In this document: one piece after another, positions 1-13,100 of the stretch
Position numbering within the stretch: position 1 is the stretch's first letter
Layout of the letters: each line of letters opens with the position of its first letter
Made by a program: the position numbers and the translations under genes
Notes under the pieces: generated by a model
The model's input: the letters and a program-made list of their open reading frames with translations, nothing else
The model's database searches: none
Told to the model about the DNA's origin: nothing
NCBI GenBank assembly: GCA_026874595.1
Contig: CM049316.1
Location: 57,979,676 to 58,043,675, forward strand
Source: Sipunculus nudus
Taxonomy: Eukaryota; Annelida; Sipuncula; Golfingiida; Sipunculidae
Direction: 5' to 3'
DNA: 64,000 nucleotides

Positions 1-322
1 TAAGGTTCATCTCCCTGTGGCAGAAACATCAAGCCGGGGGGGGGGGGGGGGGGGGGGTTATCCATCTAGCCCTTCAGTTTAATGTCAGGTGCTGTTCACA
101 GTATTGAACGCTGTCATAATTAAGCATGAATTATGTAATGTACCGACAACCGTAGGATCTCTTTTCGTTAAATTTCTGAGTTGCGTGCAGCGTGACCACT
201 ATGGCAACGGGGAGGGCGCCCTTTTGCAAGTAGTCACGTGACTGGTAGAGGGCATTACACTTGGCAACGAGGCTGCCAAACGATACAGGTTCTGCCAGAG
301 CGCGCAAAAGCTAGATATCATA
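1..322 (+). promoter_or_regulatory. Promoter/5' UTR region with E-box palindrome and RFX-like half sites
   Basis: This is the region upstream of the predicted start codon. It begins with a run of G (36-57). A 12-base palindrome, AGTCACGTGACT (232-243), contains a CACGTG E-box. GTGACC (192-197) and GGCAAC (203-208) resemble the two halves of an RFX X-box, but the 5-base spacer exceeds the usual 0-3. A second GGCAAC lies at 263-268. No clear TATA box is seen. The transcription start cannot be placed; it should fall between about 240 and 322. RFX control is known for many ciliary genes, so the motif fits a polycystin-like gene, but this is inference. Confidence 0.45.
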
Positions 323-329
323 ATGAAAG
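323..329 (+). CDS. First coding exon: start codon plus four bases
   Basis: ATG-AAA-G is followed directly by the strong donor GTAAGT at 330. Joined to the exon at 1136 it reads M-K-G-L-C-S-A-L-V-L-L-F-C-G-T-A-E, a textbook signal peptide with a basic n-region, hydrophobic core and small residues near the expected cleavage site. I chose this start because it supplies the missing methionine and lysine and leaves phase 1 exactly as the next exon needs. Only seven coding bases are present, so ORF finders miss it. Confidence 0.7.
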
Positions 330-782
330 GTAAGTCTAGAGAATAATTTGATTAAAAACATGATAAAAATTCTTATCGTAATACTTCAAGCAGAGATATC
401 TCCGAATGATAAACTCTGTCCCCTGTTAATCCAACCAACATGAATTGATCGAATGAATTCTCATAAGCCGATTATCGCTTTTGAACTGCCTGTGTGAAAG
501 ATTGATGTATGGCTTAACTGGACTTATTGATTTTCTTTGTCCTTGGTGTTTTCTTTATTTTGGGAACCCCAGCTTTGTTATATATGACAGAATGATGAAT
601 AAGTTCTATAGCTACACAATGTTATAAACTCATGTTTTTTTTTAAAGATTTCACTTTCTTGATCCCGCAAAACTTGTAAAATATTTTCTGAAGAATGTCT
701 AGCGCGTGTGTTTTCTCTTTTTATGCATGAATAATGCTATGGAATATTTATATTTTTCTTGGATTATATACTTGTTATATAA

Positions 783-816
<34 letters not shown>

Positions 817-2133
817 ATTGTTATTATTATAACCATTAGAATTATTAATAATAAAATGATAATAATAATAATATGTTGTAATAATAACATTATGTAGAAA
901 TAATTATGATAAAATTGTTTTATTAATAATGATTATAATAGTAATAATAATATTATTATTATTATCATTATTATTATTTTCATTATTATTATTATAATTA
1001 TTATTATTATAATTATTAAATTTAAGTTTTTTTTTTAGTTAAAATTAGAGAGCGCTGGTGAGTTAAATTATATCAAAGCGTCTTCACTCTTGTTATTATT
1101 TAGCTTGGGGTAATAGTATGACTTTGCTGTTTCAGGGTTGTGTTCAGCCTTAGTTCTGCTGTTTTGTGGAACGGCTGAGCTTATCATTGTAGAACCACCC
1201 ACCACCAACATGATGCCTGTCTGCCCAGCAGAAAAAGTAAGTAAAAACCCACTTTGTAACAAGAAAATCTGTATTGCAAGAAATGCAAGCCTCCTCAACG
1301 TTGTGTGTGTGGGGAGGGGGGGGGGGCGGGGGGGGGGGGGAGGGGGTTCCCTATTGGGGGATGCACGCAAAACCGTGTTTGCATTCACTTATTCGAGCCA
1401 TATTCCCAGGTTCATTCGTGCATAATGACATAAGTACATTTGTGTATTTTGCTTGATGACGTTACTGAATCTGGATCATATACCGGATCCACACCAAAAT
1501 AAAAGAGACTTCATAGACGAAATTTCATGAGGTTCCGATCAGGATTGTTTGAGTATGAACAAACACACAAATACACACACATACAAACACACGTACAACA
1601 CACACAAAAACACACACTCACGCATTACCTCATAAAGGAGGGAAAAAAACTGCTCAGTCCCACTTTTTATTGTCCGACATCATAATTCGACATGATATTT
1701 TGACATTGCATTTACCACATCTTCAGAGATAGTGGGTGTCTGTGATTTGCTTTCGACAATAACAATTTATCAGTAACATACATGGCAAAGAGAGTATTTC
1801 TAGAACGGATCACACAAAGGCACGTTCAGATCATTTTTATCTTAATATTGTGTCCAAAGAATTAGAAAATTCCATTCTAATACCAATCGTTTGAACTTTC
1901 AGCTGTTACACAACGATATACATATGATATTATATAAATAGTAGAATCTGGAATATCCGAATACATTGAGGGACTTAGAATTTGTTCGGATATTTGAGGT
2001 TACGTATATGCGAGGTACACCCTTTTTTGTCGTTGTCGGTTAAGATGGTTAAATTTCGGTTCCTCAATTTAAATTATGGAAAAACGAATTTTCGGAAAAG
2101 AGATAAGGAAATTCGAGATTCGAGGTTATACTG

Positions 2134-2187
<54 letters not shown>

Positions 2188-4140
2188 CTAAGTTCATGTG
2201 ATCAGTGTGACATACACAGGGAATATTTCAGCTCTACTCTGTTTGCCTGGAGCCATGCATGAGGTGGCTTCTCCAGTTTAATTAACTGTAATTAAGTGTT
2301 TTGTTCAGGAGCTGTTTTATACGCATTAGAGTTTGTCGCACATACCGGTCATCAGGACACGATGTCAACACCCCCCCCCCCCCCCCACACACACACACAC
2401 AGACACACCACCCGCCATTAAATGATGTAATCAGCAAATGTGTTGACTGTTACCTGCGTCAGGTTTATTGAGTTGCCGTTTCCATGGCGCTGGAGTTATC
2501 ACGGTTGCTTTGTACGTTTATTGATTGAGCCTCATCGGGACCGAAAGTGGTCGGCCATATCTACGTAGAGATTATAAATGATTGGCTACTCTGCTATTTT
2601 TCAGGTGCAGTCTTAAGTCTTAAATAATCCTCAAAAAGCAACTTTGAAGCCAAAGTAAAACCGATTGACTGGTTCAGCTAAATTGTACTTAATAAAACAT
2701 CTAGAAAACACGCCAGACACAATGAATTTCTGTCCGTCATGCGTGACTGGATCAAGGCCAAAACTTTATCGATCACAGTAAGTTCAGACCTGCGCGGCAT
2801 TGATTTTCTTGGCAGACGAACAAGCCATGAGCTACTGGTTTATTCTTCCACCTGACCTCTGTGCGGCCCGGCCCGAATTTATGTGGCATGCTGAGGTCGT
2901 ATAGAAAACTACCTGTCACGTGATTGTGTCATTCAGGTATAAATATTGATCAGTATCCTTTGAAACCAAGGTTAGTCATTAGTTGTACTGAACCCTCGGG
3001 ATCCCGAAAAACAAATGAAATACCATGGAATAAAAGAAATGTCTGGCACAGGGACATTGGTATATTGCTGTAAATAATGTTATATGTATCGGGATCCAAG
3101 TAAAACTGCCAGACAAACTGGAAAAAATGCACGGCAAGGCAGTTGTTGGGGAAAATTTCAAGATTTGTCAATGTTTCTGGATGATTTATTATTTATACAT
3201 GTGTATTCATTTTGATATGACTATACTTATCCGTATGATTATTGTAAGATATCTAAACTAGACACTAACCTCCTCCAAGACTTTTATTCTGAATTGAACC
3301 CCCCAATGCATCTTTATGTTTACCTTGATGACCTATTCAGTGATGATGTTTACATTTGCAAAACCGGAATAGGATGCGGGTATTCAGATTTTAGAAGTTC
3401 TTTGACTGGTTACATCTATTATTATTGATAGACGTATAGAGGATAAATTCATGTAAGGAAAATATGAAAGATGAATTAAATATATGTTTCAAGGCAAGGA
3501 AGCTCTTCCTGAAGAAAGAAACGGGAATATGCACACCTCGTTAGTCACAGAAGCGGAAAATTTTTTTCAGCCGCTGCAACCTTTGGACCTTGTTTTGAGG
3601 TTTTGTAGGGACTAAATATTGTATTTAAGGTGGGGGAAAAAACGTAAGGAATAATGTGTTGGTAGGGACTATAAATGATGCATTTGAAGTTGAATACCAC
3701 TAAAAGTAAGGAAACAGAGTTCCATTGATGAAATCTTGATGGAAGGGAGCCCTGTTTCCCCTGATTATCGGCCGGGTGATGTCCTTTTTGACTATATGTC
3801 ACATTTTCCACCCAGACGGCCTGTCTATGAATGTCAAGGATAAACCGTCCTGCCCAGAGCCAATCACACATGTAGGCCTAGCACGCGTTTACGTCGAAAA
3901 CTTGAGGGGTGTAAATTACAAAGATTAAGCAAATGTAGCAATTATAGAGTATGCATCGACAAAATCCATGCCAAATATAACAAACAGAAGGTATTAGTCC
4001 GTGAAACATATTTTATATATTGATAAACCTGTGGACCTGTTTTGCGGTCTTCAAGGAGGGGGGGGGGACTCACAGGGTTGGAGATAACTTACAAGGATGG
4101 GGAGAGGGATGACAGGCTTGGGAGGCTAAACAAAAGTAGG

Positions 4141-4185
<45 letters not shown>

Positions 4186-7100
4186 AAGCCCGCTTATTGT
4201 CATATCGGTGGTGCATGCATAAATTATGATAATAACCGGGATGTGACATTATCCGGGCTTCAACATCGATGTACTTTTGAGTCCTAGAAGAAGGGTTATG
4301 TCTCATATGATATTAAATAAGTCGTCAATAAACAGGTAACAGGAACGTTTATGAATATTTTTATTGCACAACGGCATATCAAATTACGTTTATGCACACG
4401 TGAAAATTTATTTCCTGTAAGTTTTATGCCGCATGCCGCAATAACTGACAAAAATCCGACTTGCAAACAGAATGAGACGTAGCGTCTGGGTCATGAGGTA
4501 AAATTTTTGGAAATATGCGGCACAGTTATAACGTTATTTGTAACAAACTATTTTACTAAATAATTCTTTGCCCGACTATTGCGCCTTATTTTCCGGATAT
4601 CTCATTAATGACTCAAACTTCTTTGGTCGTCTTTATGATAGGACTGTTCAGGGAGCGGACATCGTCATCCCAGTGTCAATTTTCTGAAGTTTAGCCGTGA
4701 TTGAGGTTTTTGACCGGGTATCTCCTCCAGTGCTCACAAATCCTCCATCTTTTCATTGACCCTTAAAGGATTTTTCCAGTCGTAAGCAACGTTTAGATCA
4801 TGTGCTTTATATCATCTCGGCGAAATGTCACTAAAGTTTAAACCGCGGCCTTTCAAAGGCCAGGAGTTAATTATGTATGATATGCGATCGTAAACATCGC
4901 CCTTGTTAATGTATGAAGAAAAGCAATGATCTGGATTACCGTGGTATCTTAAGATGTTAATTAGCTTAGTGACGAGGAGTGACTAGCATGCATCACTGCA
5001 CTTGCCTGCCTCACACAGGTGGGAGATCGTTTGATACGCCTGACCGATTACAGGCTCTTGGCCTCTTTGATCGCCGTGTCGGCGTTTGATGTGATATTAA
5101 CTGCGAACTGGTATCACTTTCAAGGGTTCCAAGCATGACAATGAACGGGATTATGACAATATTGCATGATATTAAACGGTCAGATTTACCATTGTTTATA
5201 TAGGAAATGGTTTGGGATTTCAGATTTATGTGAAAATAAGCGGGATTTTCTATTAACCGATATGACACAAAGTGGGCTTGGCTGTATATACTTTTTAATG
5301 TCTGTGCAACATATTTAAAATATATACCAATTGAGTATAATTTCTTAAAAAATAAAGTATATGTTTATTCTAAACCATAATAGATATAAAATATTTCATA
5401 GTAAACTTAGAAGGGGAACCAAAGTCTACTATTCTAATTATTAATATATTTCATTTCCAATATTTCGATATTATTCCCTCAATATCAGAAGGGTTGATTA
5501 CATTGGCCATCCCCTTTTGCTGAAAGTAGGGTGGATATATACCCCCACATCCCTGTATTGACGCCCCTGTAAACAGAAATGTATGCACGTGCTTCCTTGG
5601 ATAGTTTACGTGATATAACTGTTTCCAGAATTGTTGAAGATGTAAATACAAGATGAGTGTAGTGCAGGGACACTTGTTGTGGTCATTTCAACATTATGCA
5701 AAAGGATTACTTGGATGAATTGGGGGATTAACCATCGTTGCATGCTAACAGAAGAAACGGGTGTCATGCGATCTCGAGTCACATGTTTTTGTTTTTACAT
5801 TTACTGACCATGCACGTCGGTCAGTGGCTGGGTCAAATGTCAGGCCAAACATGCTTAAATCCGTCACTGACAGTAGGGGTTATTTATATGCACGAAAGTC
5901 CTTAATCCTGCACTGGAGGGAGTTCGGCTGCTTAAGGTGATAACCTCCACGCAGTTTAAAAAAACGCACATAAATCGGTCAAAATGATGTGTACATTAAA
6001 TATGGTTTATTCTGATATCGGCGAGGTCACTGCGGGAACAATTGCCCTTTAAAATGAGGTATGGCACAGTGTCATGCGCAATGCGGCTTCAGAGAACATC
6101 GAGGGCAAAAGTGAACCAACTTCCTTTTATTAGTCTTAGATACTGTTCATTACTGTACTGTACTATACTGTACCATACTATACTATACTACAGTATACCA
6201 TACTGCATTATACTATACTTCAATGTACTGTACTGTACCGTATGATATATCCCGGTCGATTGTTTCGATTGCTTGTTTGGGATGGCGGGTGACACTGGGT
6301 TTTGAGTGGTTGTTGGTTCCTTGTCTTTGCAGGTGGTGTTCAGTTAACTCTCTCCGGGTTACAATAACTCGTCGATGTTTAGAGTAGCACATGATTTCAC
6401 TAAGTTGTTACATCCTTCTATTTTTATTGAACTAGAATTGAAATCATGATGTTACAAAGTACTTGATTAATTGCCTAATTACAACTAATTTCCTTGCAAT
6501 ACCCAGACTGTATATATTTCTGACATAAATTGATTAATAATGCAGTTATGCAGTTTTGCAAAATACGCATATTATTAATTTGTTATCAACAATCTCGGTT
6601 ATATATATTTTTAAATGCTATTATGATTACTGATTCGTTTATCTAACATACCTGAAGTGATAAGTAACATATATTATATCCAATCGGTGATACACACGTA
6701 CGAAAATTTGGCCCCCTCCTCCACACACGGAATACTCCTCTAAAAGGTTCAATTGTAAATTATAATCATAATGGTATAATGAATTGATCTGATAATTATT
6801 TTAATGTTAAACTCAGACAAGCACGAAAAACGCGTCTCCTGCGAAAATATGTTGAGAATGCAACTGTTTTACATTTAAAAATCATAAAACTTAACCGGTT
6901 TCTGTCCCGTTTTCAATCCGCCAGAGGTTGTGACTCGTTTCGCCTAAAAATGCAGAGTAAATAAATATTCCAATATGTCTTCCGTTACAGAACAAATAAA
7001 CATCATGTATTTGTAATACACAAAACTAAGAATTACCACAATCAAACTGCACCATACCAGAACACCTTAAGCTTCTTAATTTTGTAAGTTAATTCTTTGC

Positions 7101-10100
7101 AGCGATATGAACCTTATGGAAATAATGTAATAAACCTTTTTCGGACCTTTCAAATGGTTGTCCTAACTATTGTCTGTCCTTTCAGCCATACAACTGTGAC
7201 GGTGTTTGCACCACTGACAAAGCAACATGTGACTCCATAATAAATTCTGGGCATACGCTTCATGGAGGCGGAGGCGTCATTTCTTGTCCGTCGGATGCAG
7301 TAAGTAGATTTTAACCTATAAAACAATGAGATAGGAAGGTCAAATAAATTGTTTTCTTCATACATTTGCAACTGTGTCCAGGGTCATGTTCTTTTTAAAA
7401 AAAGAACGGGAGTTTTATTTAAAATGAAAAAAAAAATATTTAAAAATTAAATATGACAGTAATATATAATTAATAAAACAAAATAATTACAGACGAAGCC
7501 GCTTAATTGCAAGAGGCTTTTGTCAAGCGAATTTGTTGCAATTAACCGAAATTGCATTTAGGCGAAGTTAACCGCCTACCATGTGCAAGGGAAAGCCGAA
7601 TGATCGATTGGACAGCCGATTATCTATTTAATTTAGCATTTGTTTTGTAACACTATTCGGAATTTGATAAAGAAAAAAACACCAGTATTAGATAACTTTT
7701 ATTAAAAATAAAATATATACAAGAGAACGCATTAAAAGCCAAGCCATAGAGAGTTATTAAATATCACATATATTAACAAAGGCAACATACTTCATATACC
7801 AAAAATATACAAAATATGCAAAATGTCCGATGTAATTTACATCATGTTAACACCTACCGAACTCTGTGATTTGCTTCTGTTTTGCTTGCCACTCATGATA
7901 TAATAGTGACATGGTTCGAAATTTGCAGGTCTTTTATAGAAGAGAGGTTTTGACAAGATATAATGAACATAAGGGGTTAACAATGTAAGTTTATATAAGA
8001 GCCTTTGACTATTCTATTATTAGTATCATTAAAGGAACAAACCATGGGACAGCTAGAACACAAAGTTTGTTTGAAAATCTAGCACACAAAGTTTGTTTGA
8101 CAAACAAACTCAAGCTAATTAAGAGTTGTTCTCGTGATCAAGGTGTTTAATATGCGTGACGTTTTTAACCTACCATTGTTAACCCACTTCAAAGAGATGT
8201 GTGCTGTGACCGTATCGAACTGCATCACCGAGCACAGGGTAATTAAGGTTCTTTTTTTACACAAATGCACCTGCAGTTATCACAGCGGCTACTTTTGAAG
8301 TTCCGGTCTATGATCATTATTGGGATAACACAAACACAACTCACCGACTCATTGAAGTACTTGCATTAAACGTGAGTTTTCTACCTTTCTGCCCATATTT
8401 TCCCTTGCGTTAATCGGAAGTTTGCGATTATGAGGCTTCCGATTATGCGGCGCGTTTTTAATGTTAACATATAGGAAATGGTTTTCAGAATTTCTTGCAA
8501 ATAAGCGGCATTTTCTGTTAACCGACTTGCAAATAAGTGGCGTCGTCTGTAATAGTAATAATTTATAAATATACTGACACATCTATCTAGGAGCAAACAA
8601 CATTATTACAATTTGAAAAAAATGACAATAGTTTTGTTGAAAATATTTTGTCACTGGGACACTTTTTAGTTGTAACGACAAAATATTTAAATATATAGAT
8701 TTTGAACATTTTAAAATATAATCATTAAATAAGGCATCAAGTTCTTGTATTTAATGAGATATGAACAAAATATATTGGAAAATTATGGCGATCCTATGTA
8801 CATTATCTCTTTTTGTGACTTCTTACAACAATGTGAACATTGTCAATGTGTTTTGTAGGTGTTCTGCTTTGAGACAATGTCTTGCATAAAGGTCCACTCA
8901 GACAGCTCTTGTGAACATGTTCAAAAGGGAACGTGCAACCTTTTCCAGGTTAGTCAAATATGCCGCTAGGAAGAAATCATCAGGTTTCCCTATGTAAAAC
9001 TGAGCAACTGCGGCAGCCACGGTGGTTATAATAACTGAGTATAGTAATAAATGTGGAAGCCTAGCCTTGCCACCATTTCCACCAGAGTACCATTATGTTA
9101 GACATTGTTTAACAGTCGATTTTATAAGCTTTAAACTCCACATACCTTTTAATACTGAAAAAAAACTAAAAAAGGAGAATATAGCACTCAAGCGCCCAAG
9201 TTGAGGAAGTCATGGACCCCCGGCCTATGTGCTCCTCCAGCTACGATAAGCGTGATAGCCAAGTAAAATGATTTAACATTAGGTCTAAAGATAAGGAGAC
9301 ATTCAGGGGAGATATAGTTCAATAGCTTAGATCTATACATTTCAATTGATGCGCTGCAAAATCCAGCACACTTAACAGATCTGCAAACATATTGAATGTG
9401 CTATTAATCTCATTCTACAAGGATTATGTCTATAAGGAGAAACGAGTTTTATTGGGCGCTGTTTGCTTGTGTTTATTTGTTAGGTTTGTATTGAGTTTAT
9501 GTTTTATTCTAATGTAAATGTTAGTAGTCTTCAACGGTCGGTGTGTTTGTGTGTGCTCTTCTGATGTTTAAATGATGCTACTATAATTCTTAAGGCTGCT
9601 CTATAGCGGCTCCGTTTAGGATGAACGTCTAATTTTTAGGTTTTATATAACTGATCCAACACACACAACACACACACACACACACACACATGCCTGTTGT
9701 TTGTAGATATGTAGCTTTCTCTAGTTTAGGTTCGTCCTTAAGGCACACAGGCATTAGGATATTGATGCTCCTACACATTCAATGGCTGGTATATATTCTA
9801 CGCGTGGGCGCCCAGTGTCTTTTGTAAAAAATAACAGCTAAGAATCTGTCAGAGTCAGATTCGTTTAAATCTTGCAATTTAACACAACCACTAGATGGCA
9901 GCACCTACCGCTAATTCAAGCTGTCACACAACCCAAAGCTAGAAATCTGCATTCTAATGAATGCCAGCCTCCGCCATTCACTTATTCGGCCCACATGCCC
10001 AGGTTCATTCGAGCATTTGTGAACGTACATTTGTTAATAATCCTTGATGACTTTCCTGGACACGGATCATGTCCCGGGTTCACAGATAATCTAATCGATC

Positions 10101-13100
10101 AATCGATTCTTCATTGGCCCATCCCGAAATGGCAAGAAAATTTCATGATATTCCGTTCTGGATTGAGTTATTGTGTGAACAAACACACGCAAACACACAC
10201 GGACTGGAATGAAAGCATGCGATCCTGGCGGAGGCAATAACCCAAATTACTCTGCCTGGATATCAGAAACCTGATGGGACAGTTGTTGTCGGTCAGTTGT
10301 CTACAAAGCAATAAATCAATCCTAAAAAGTTATTCATGTAGGCTAAGTAAGCATCCTAATTTTATGGCAGAAGTGATTTTGTTAAAATGAATAACAACTG
10401 TATACATATATACATTTTTAAATCATTATATTCAGAATTATGTTTACCTTGAAATGAAGCATGTATTCCCACTGTATATTTATAAATCAAATAAACATTT
10501 TCAGCCCTATCCATGTGACGGAGCCTGTGTAGAGAGCTCTGATGCCTGCGAGGAATACAGGAAACGTCAAACCGGAAGTGATGGCACATCGCCGGGCGTC
10601 TGTCCTTCAGATTCTGTGAGAGCTTAGAAAAGAATAAATAATTTTACATTTAATTAATGTACATTAAGGTATTAAGGTGAAGACCAGGAATAAAATTCAA
10701 GTATCTGTGCTACACTATATGGATTCGGGCACTTTCATTTCGGTTCGTGATTCGGTTCTGAATAGATTTTAAATATTATTGAATTGTTTAAAAAGAAAAA
10801 AAAGTTAAACGTGTTAAGTCCTGTATTATAAAGTTTTTTACCAAAGGATGGGAAGACGTTTACAATTATTTTTTTACAGGTGTTTTGTTTTGAGACGATG
10901 GGTTGCGTGAAGATGAAAGCTGATGGATCATGTGAACATGTAACGTCAGGACATGATCCAGGTCAAACGTGTCCAGCAGAAAAGGTAAATAAAAACACAT
11001 GAACTCACAGGTGTAGCAGGAGGGCTATTAATTAAACCTCTTCCATTATACTGAAACTGTTCTTGCATTTAATATGCATACCCTTTACTTAGTCGCAAAG
11101 CTATATTCGTTAAATAAAAACTTCAAATTAACAGGTGCTTTCAATAGTAGGGTTTCCTGCGTATCACCACCAGGAATTTGCGAAAGGGTCCAGAATGTTA
11201 TAACAAATGAGATAAAGCACGAATCCTACAATACCTTGATCTGATTCGTCGAATCTTCTAGCTGGACGAAAGAATTAGAAGTGCATTGAAAATGACGTCA
11301 TTAGTAATATTATAATAAGAGGAGACATCTGCTCCATACTTGGTCTTCCGTAGATGACACTTTATCTGCTTTTTCAGCCCTTTTCCTGTGACGGTACCTG
11401 CGTGGATAGTCAAGTTGCGTGTGACGAGCACAGGAGAACAAACGGAGCCATAAATGGCCGCTGTCCAGAAGATTCAGTTAGTATCGTTAATGCACCTGAA
11501 ATTATGGCGTTACATGGTTCAACAATGAAATCCGCCTAATCATGTATCAAGCTAAATTGTAGTAGTTACCTTTACTGCTGAATGGTAAATCGTGTACAAC
11601 GTGGATACTCTAATGAGTCATTTAAAATTGCGCACTGTGAATTCAAGCCCGTAATTTGATTTCACTTGTTTCTGTGACAGGTGTTCTGCTTTGAGACAAT
11701 GGGGTGTGTGAAGATACTTGACGACGGGTCATGTGTGCATGTGATGTCACAGCCTGAACCAGGCCCAGTCTGTCCAACAGACAAAGTAAGTAAAGCAGAA
11801 GCGGATCCAGGGGAGCGGTCAAGCCCCCCCCCCCCCTTCCCTTCTATTGCAGCCACCGTAACCTTTCAGACCAATTTTTACCGCTTGGATCCCTCCCCTT
11901 TTCTGGACCTTGGGACTTTTTTTCAGGTTTTGTCATTAGTCCTCCATGATTGGACCACTCCTTTTCCTAAATCTGGATCCGCCCCTGTATAGAGCAACAT
12001 TTTCAAAGATTATAGGCACGTTTATTTCCAAAAGCATTTCCCTTTACTAATTCGTCAAGGCAGATACCGTTCATTACATTCAAGATTACACTGACGCGTT
12101 CTAGCATATAAAGTAATCACTCTCCGTCAGAAGGCTAATAACAAGGCCAGCTGTTACTGAATCATGTACTTGACGCGAAATCTACGGAAAATCTGCATAT
12201 TTTACATACATAATATTTTAAGTTTACATTTTCAGCCCTACCCATGTGACGGAGCCTGTGTAGAGAGCTCTGATGCCTGTGAGGAATACAGGAAACGTCA
12301 AACCGGAAGTGATGGAATATCGCCGGGCGTCTGTCCTTCAGATTCAGTGAGTGCTGCGAAAACAATTCATAATTCTGCTGTTAATTAATGCACATAAAAA
12401 GTGCAGAGCAGGAAAATTCGTCCACGTTCCTGTGTGACTGTAGGCCTATTTTGGGTCGAGCCCTTTCGGTTCATGATTCATTTCTGAAATAGAGCCGAAA
12501 ATTATAATCAATTAAATTGTTACATGTGCATGACTATATTTGGACGTATATAAAAAGGCTTTTAAGAAAAATTAGGCCAAAGTATACATTTTTTTGTCAC
12601 AGATGTTTTGTTTTGAGACGATGGGTTGCGTGAAGATGAACGCTGATGGATCATGTGACCATGTAACGTCAAGACATGATCAAGATCCAGTGTGTCCAGC
12701 GGAAAAGGTAAATAATAATACATGAATACACAGGATTTGTTGGGTAGGTTTTATTATTCTTTGTGTTTAAGGCAATTAATATGACCTGATATAAGGAGTC
12801 TATGATTTACCTACTTTTATCTTGTCCTATGTAGATGTTTTGTTTTCTGCTTTTTCAGCCCTACCACTGTGACGATATCTGCGTGGACACGCAAGTTACA
12901 TGTGACGAGCACAGAAGAACAAGAGGAGCTATGAACGGCCACTGTCCCGAAGATTCAGTTAGTATCGTAAATGCTATTGATCTTGTGCTTTTATATGTTT
13001 CAGGCATGAAATCTACACAATCATTTATCATACTAAATTGTAGAAGCTACATTTATTGCTGAATGGTAATTCGTGTAAAAATGGAGATGCGCTTACGAAT

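Larger units (their letters stand above)
1237..7185 (+). other. Intron 2, about 5.9 kb, repeat-rich
   Basis: This is the longest intron in the window. It holds a G-rich tract (about 1310-1347), CA repeats (about 1553-1620 and 2387-2402), TA microsatellites (2137-2180 and 4145-4183), a TACTG-type degenerate repeat (about 6140-6242), one copy of an interspersed repeat (1383-1620) and the first copy of a large repeated segment (about 3324-6150). I looked for four-cysteine modules flanked by splice sites and saw none. ORFs here are short and lack coding character. Confidence 0.6.

Noticed and set aside
699-897. Poly-isoleucine ORFs on both strands
   Set aside because: Translations of the ATT microsatellite.
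1274-1456. Glycine-rich ORF over the G tract
   Set aside because: Low-complexity DNA in the intron directly after exon 2; no splice support.
9872-10240. 122-codon ORF
   Set aside because: Lies over the interspersed repeat and its CA tail; no similarity to neighbouring modules and no splice sites in phase.
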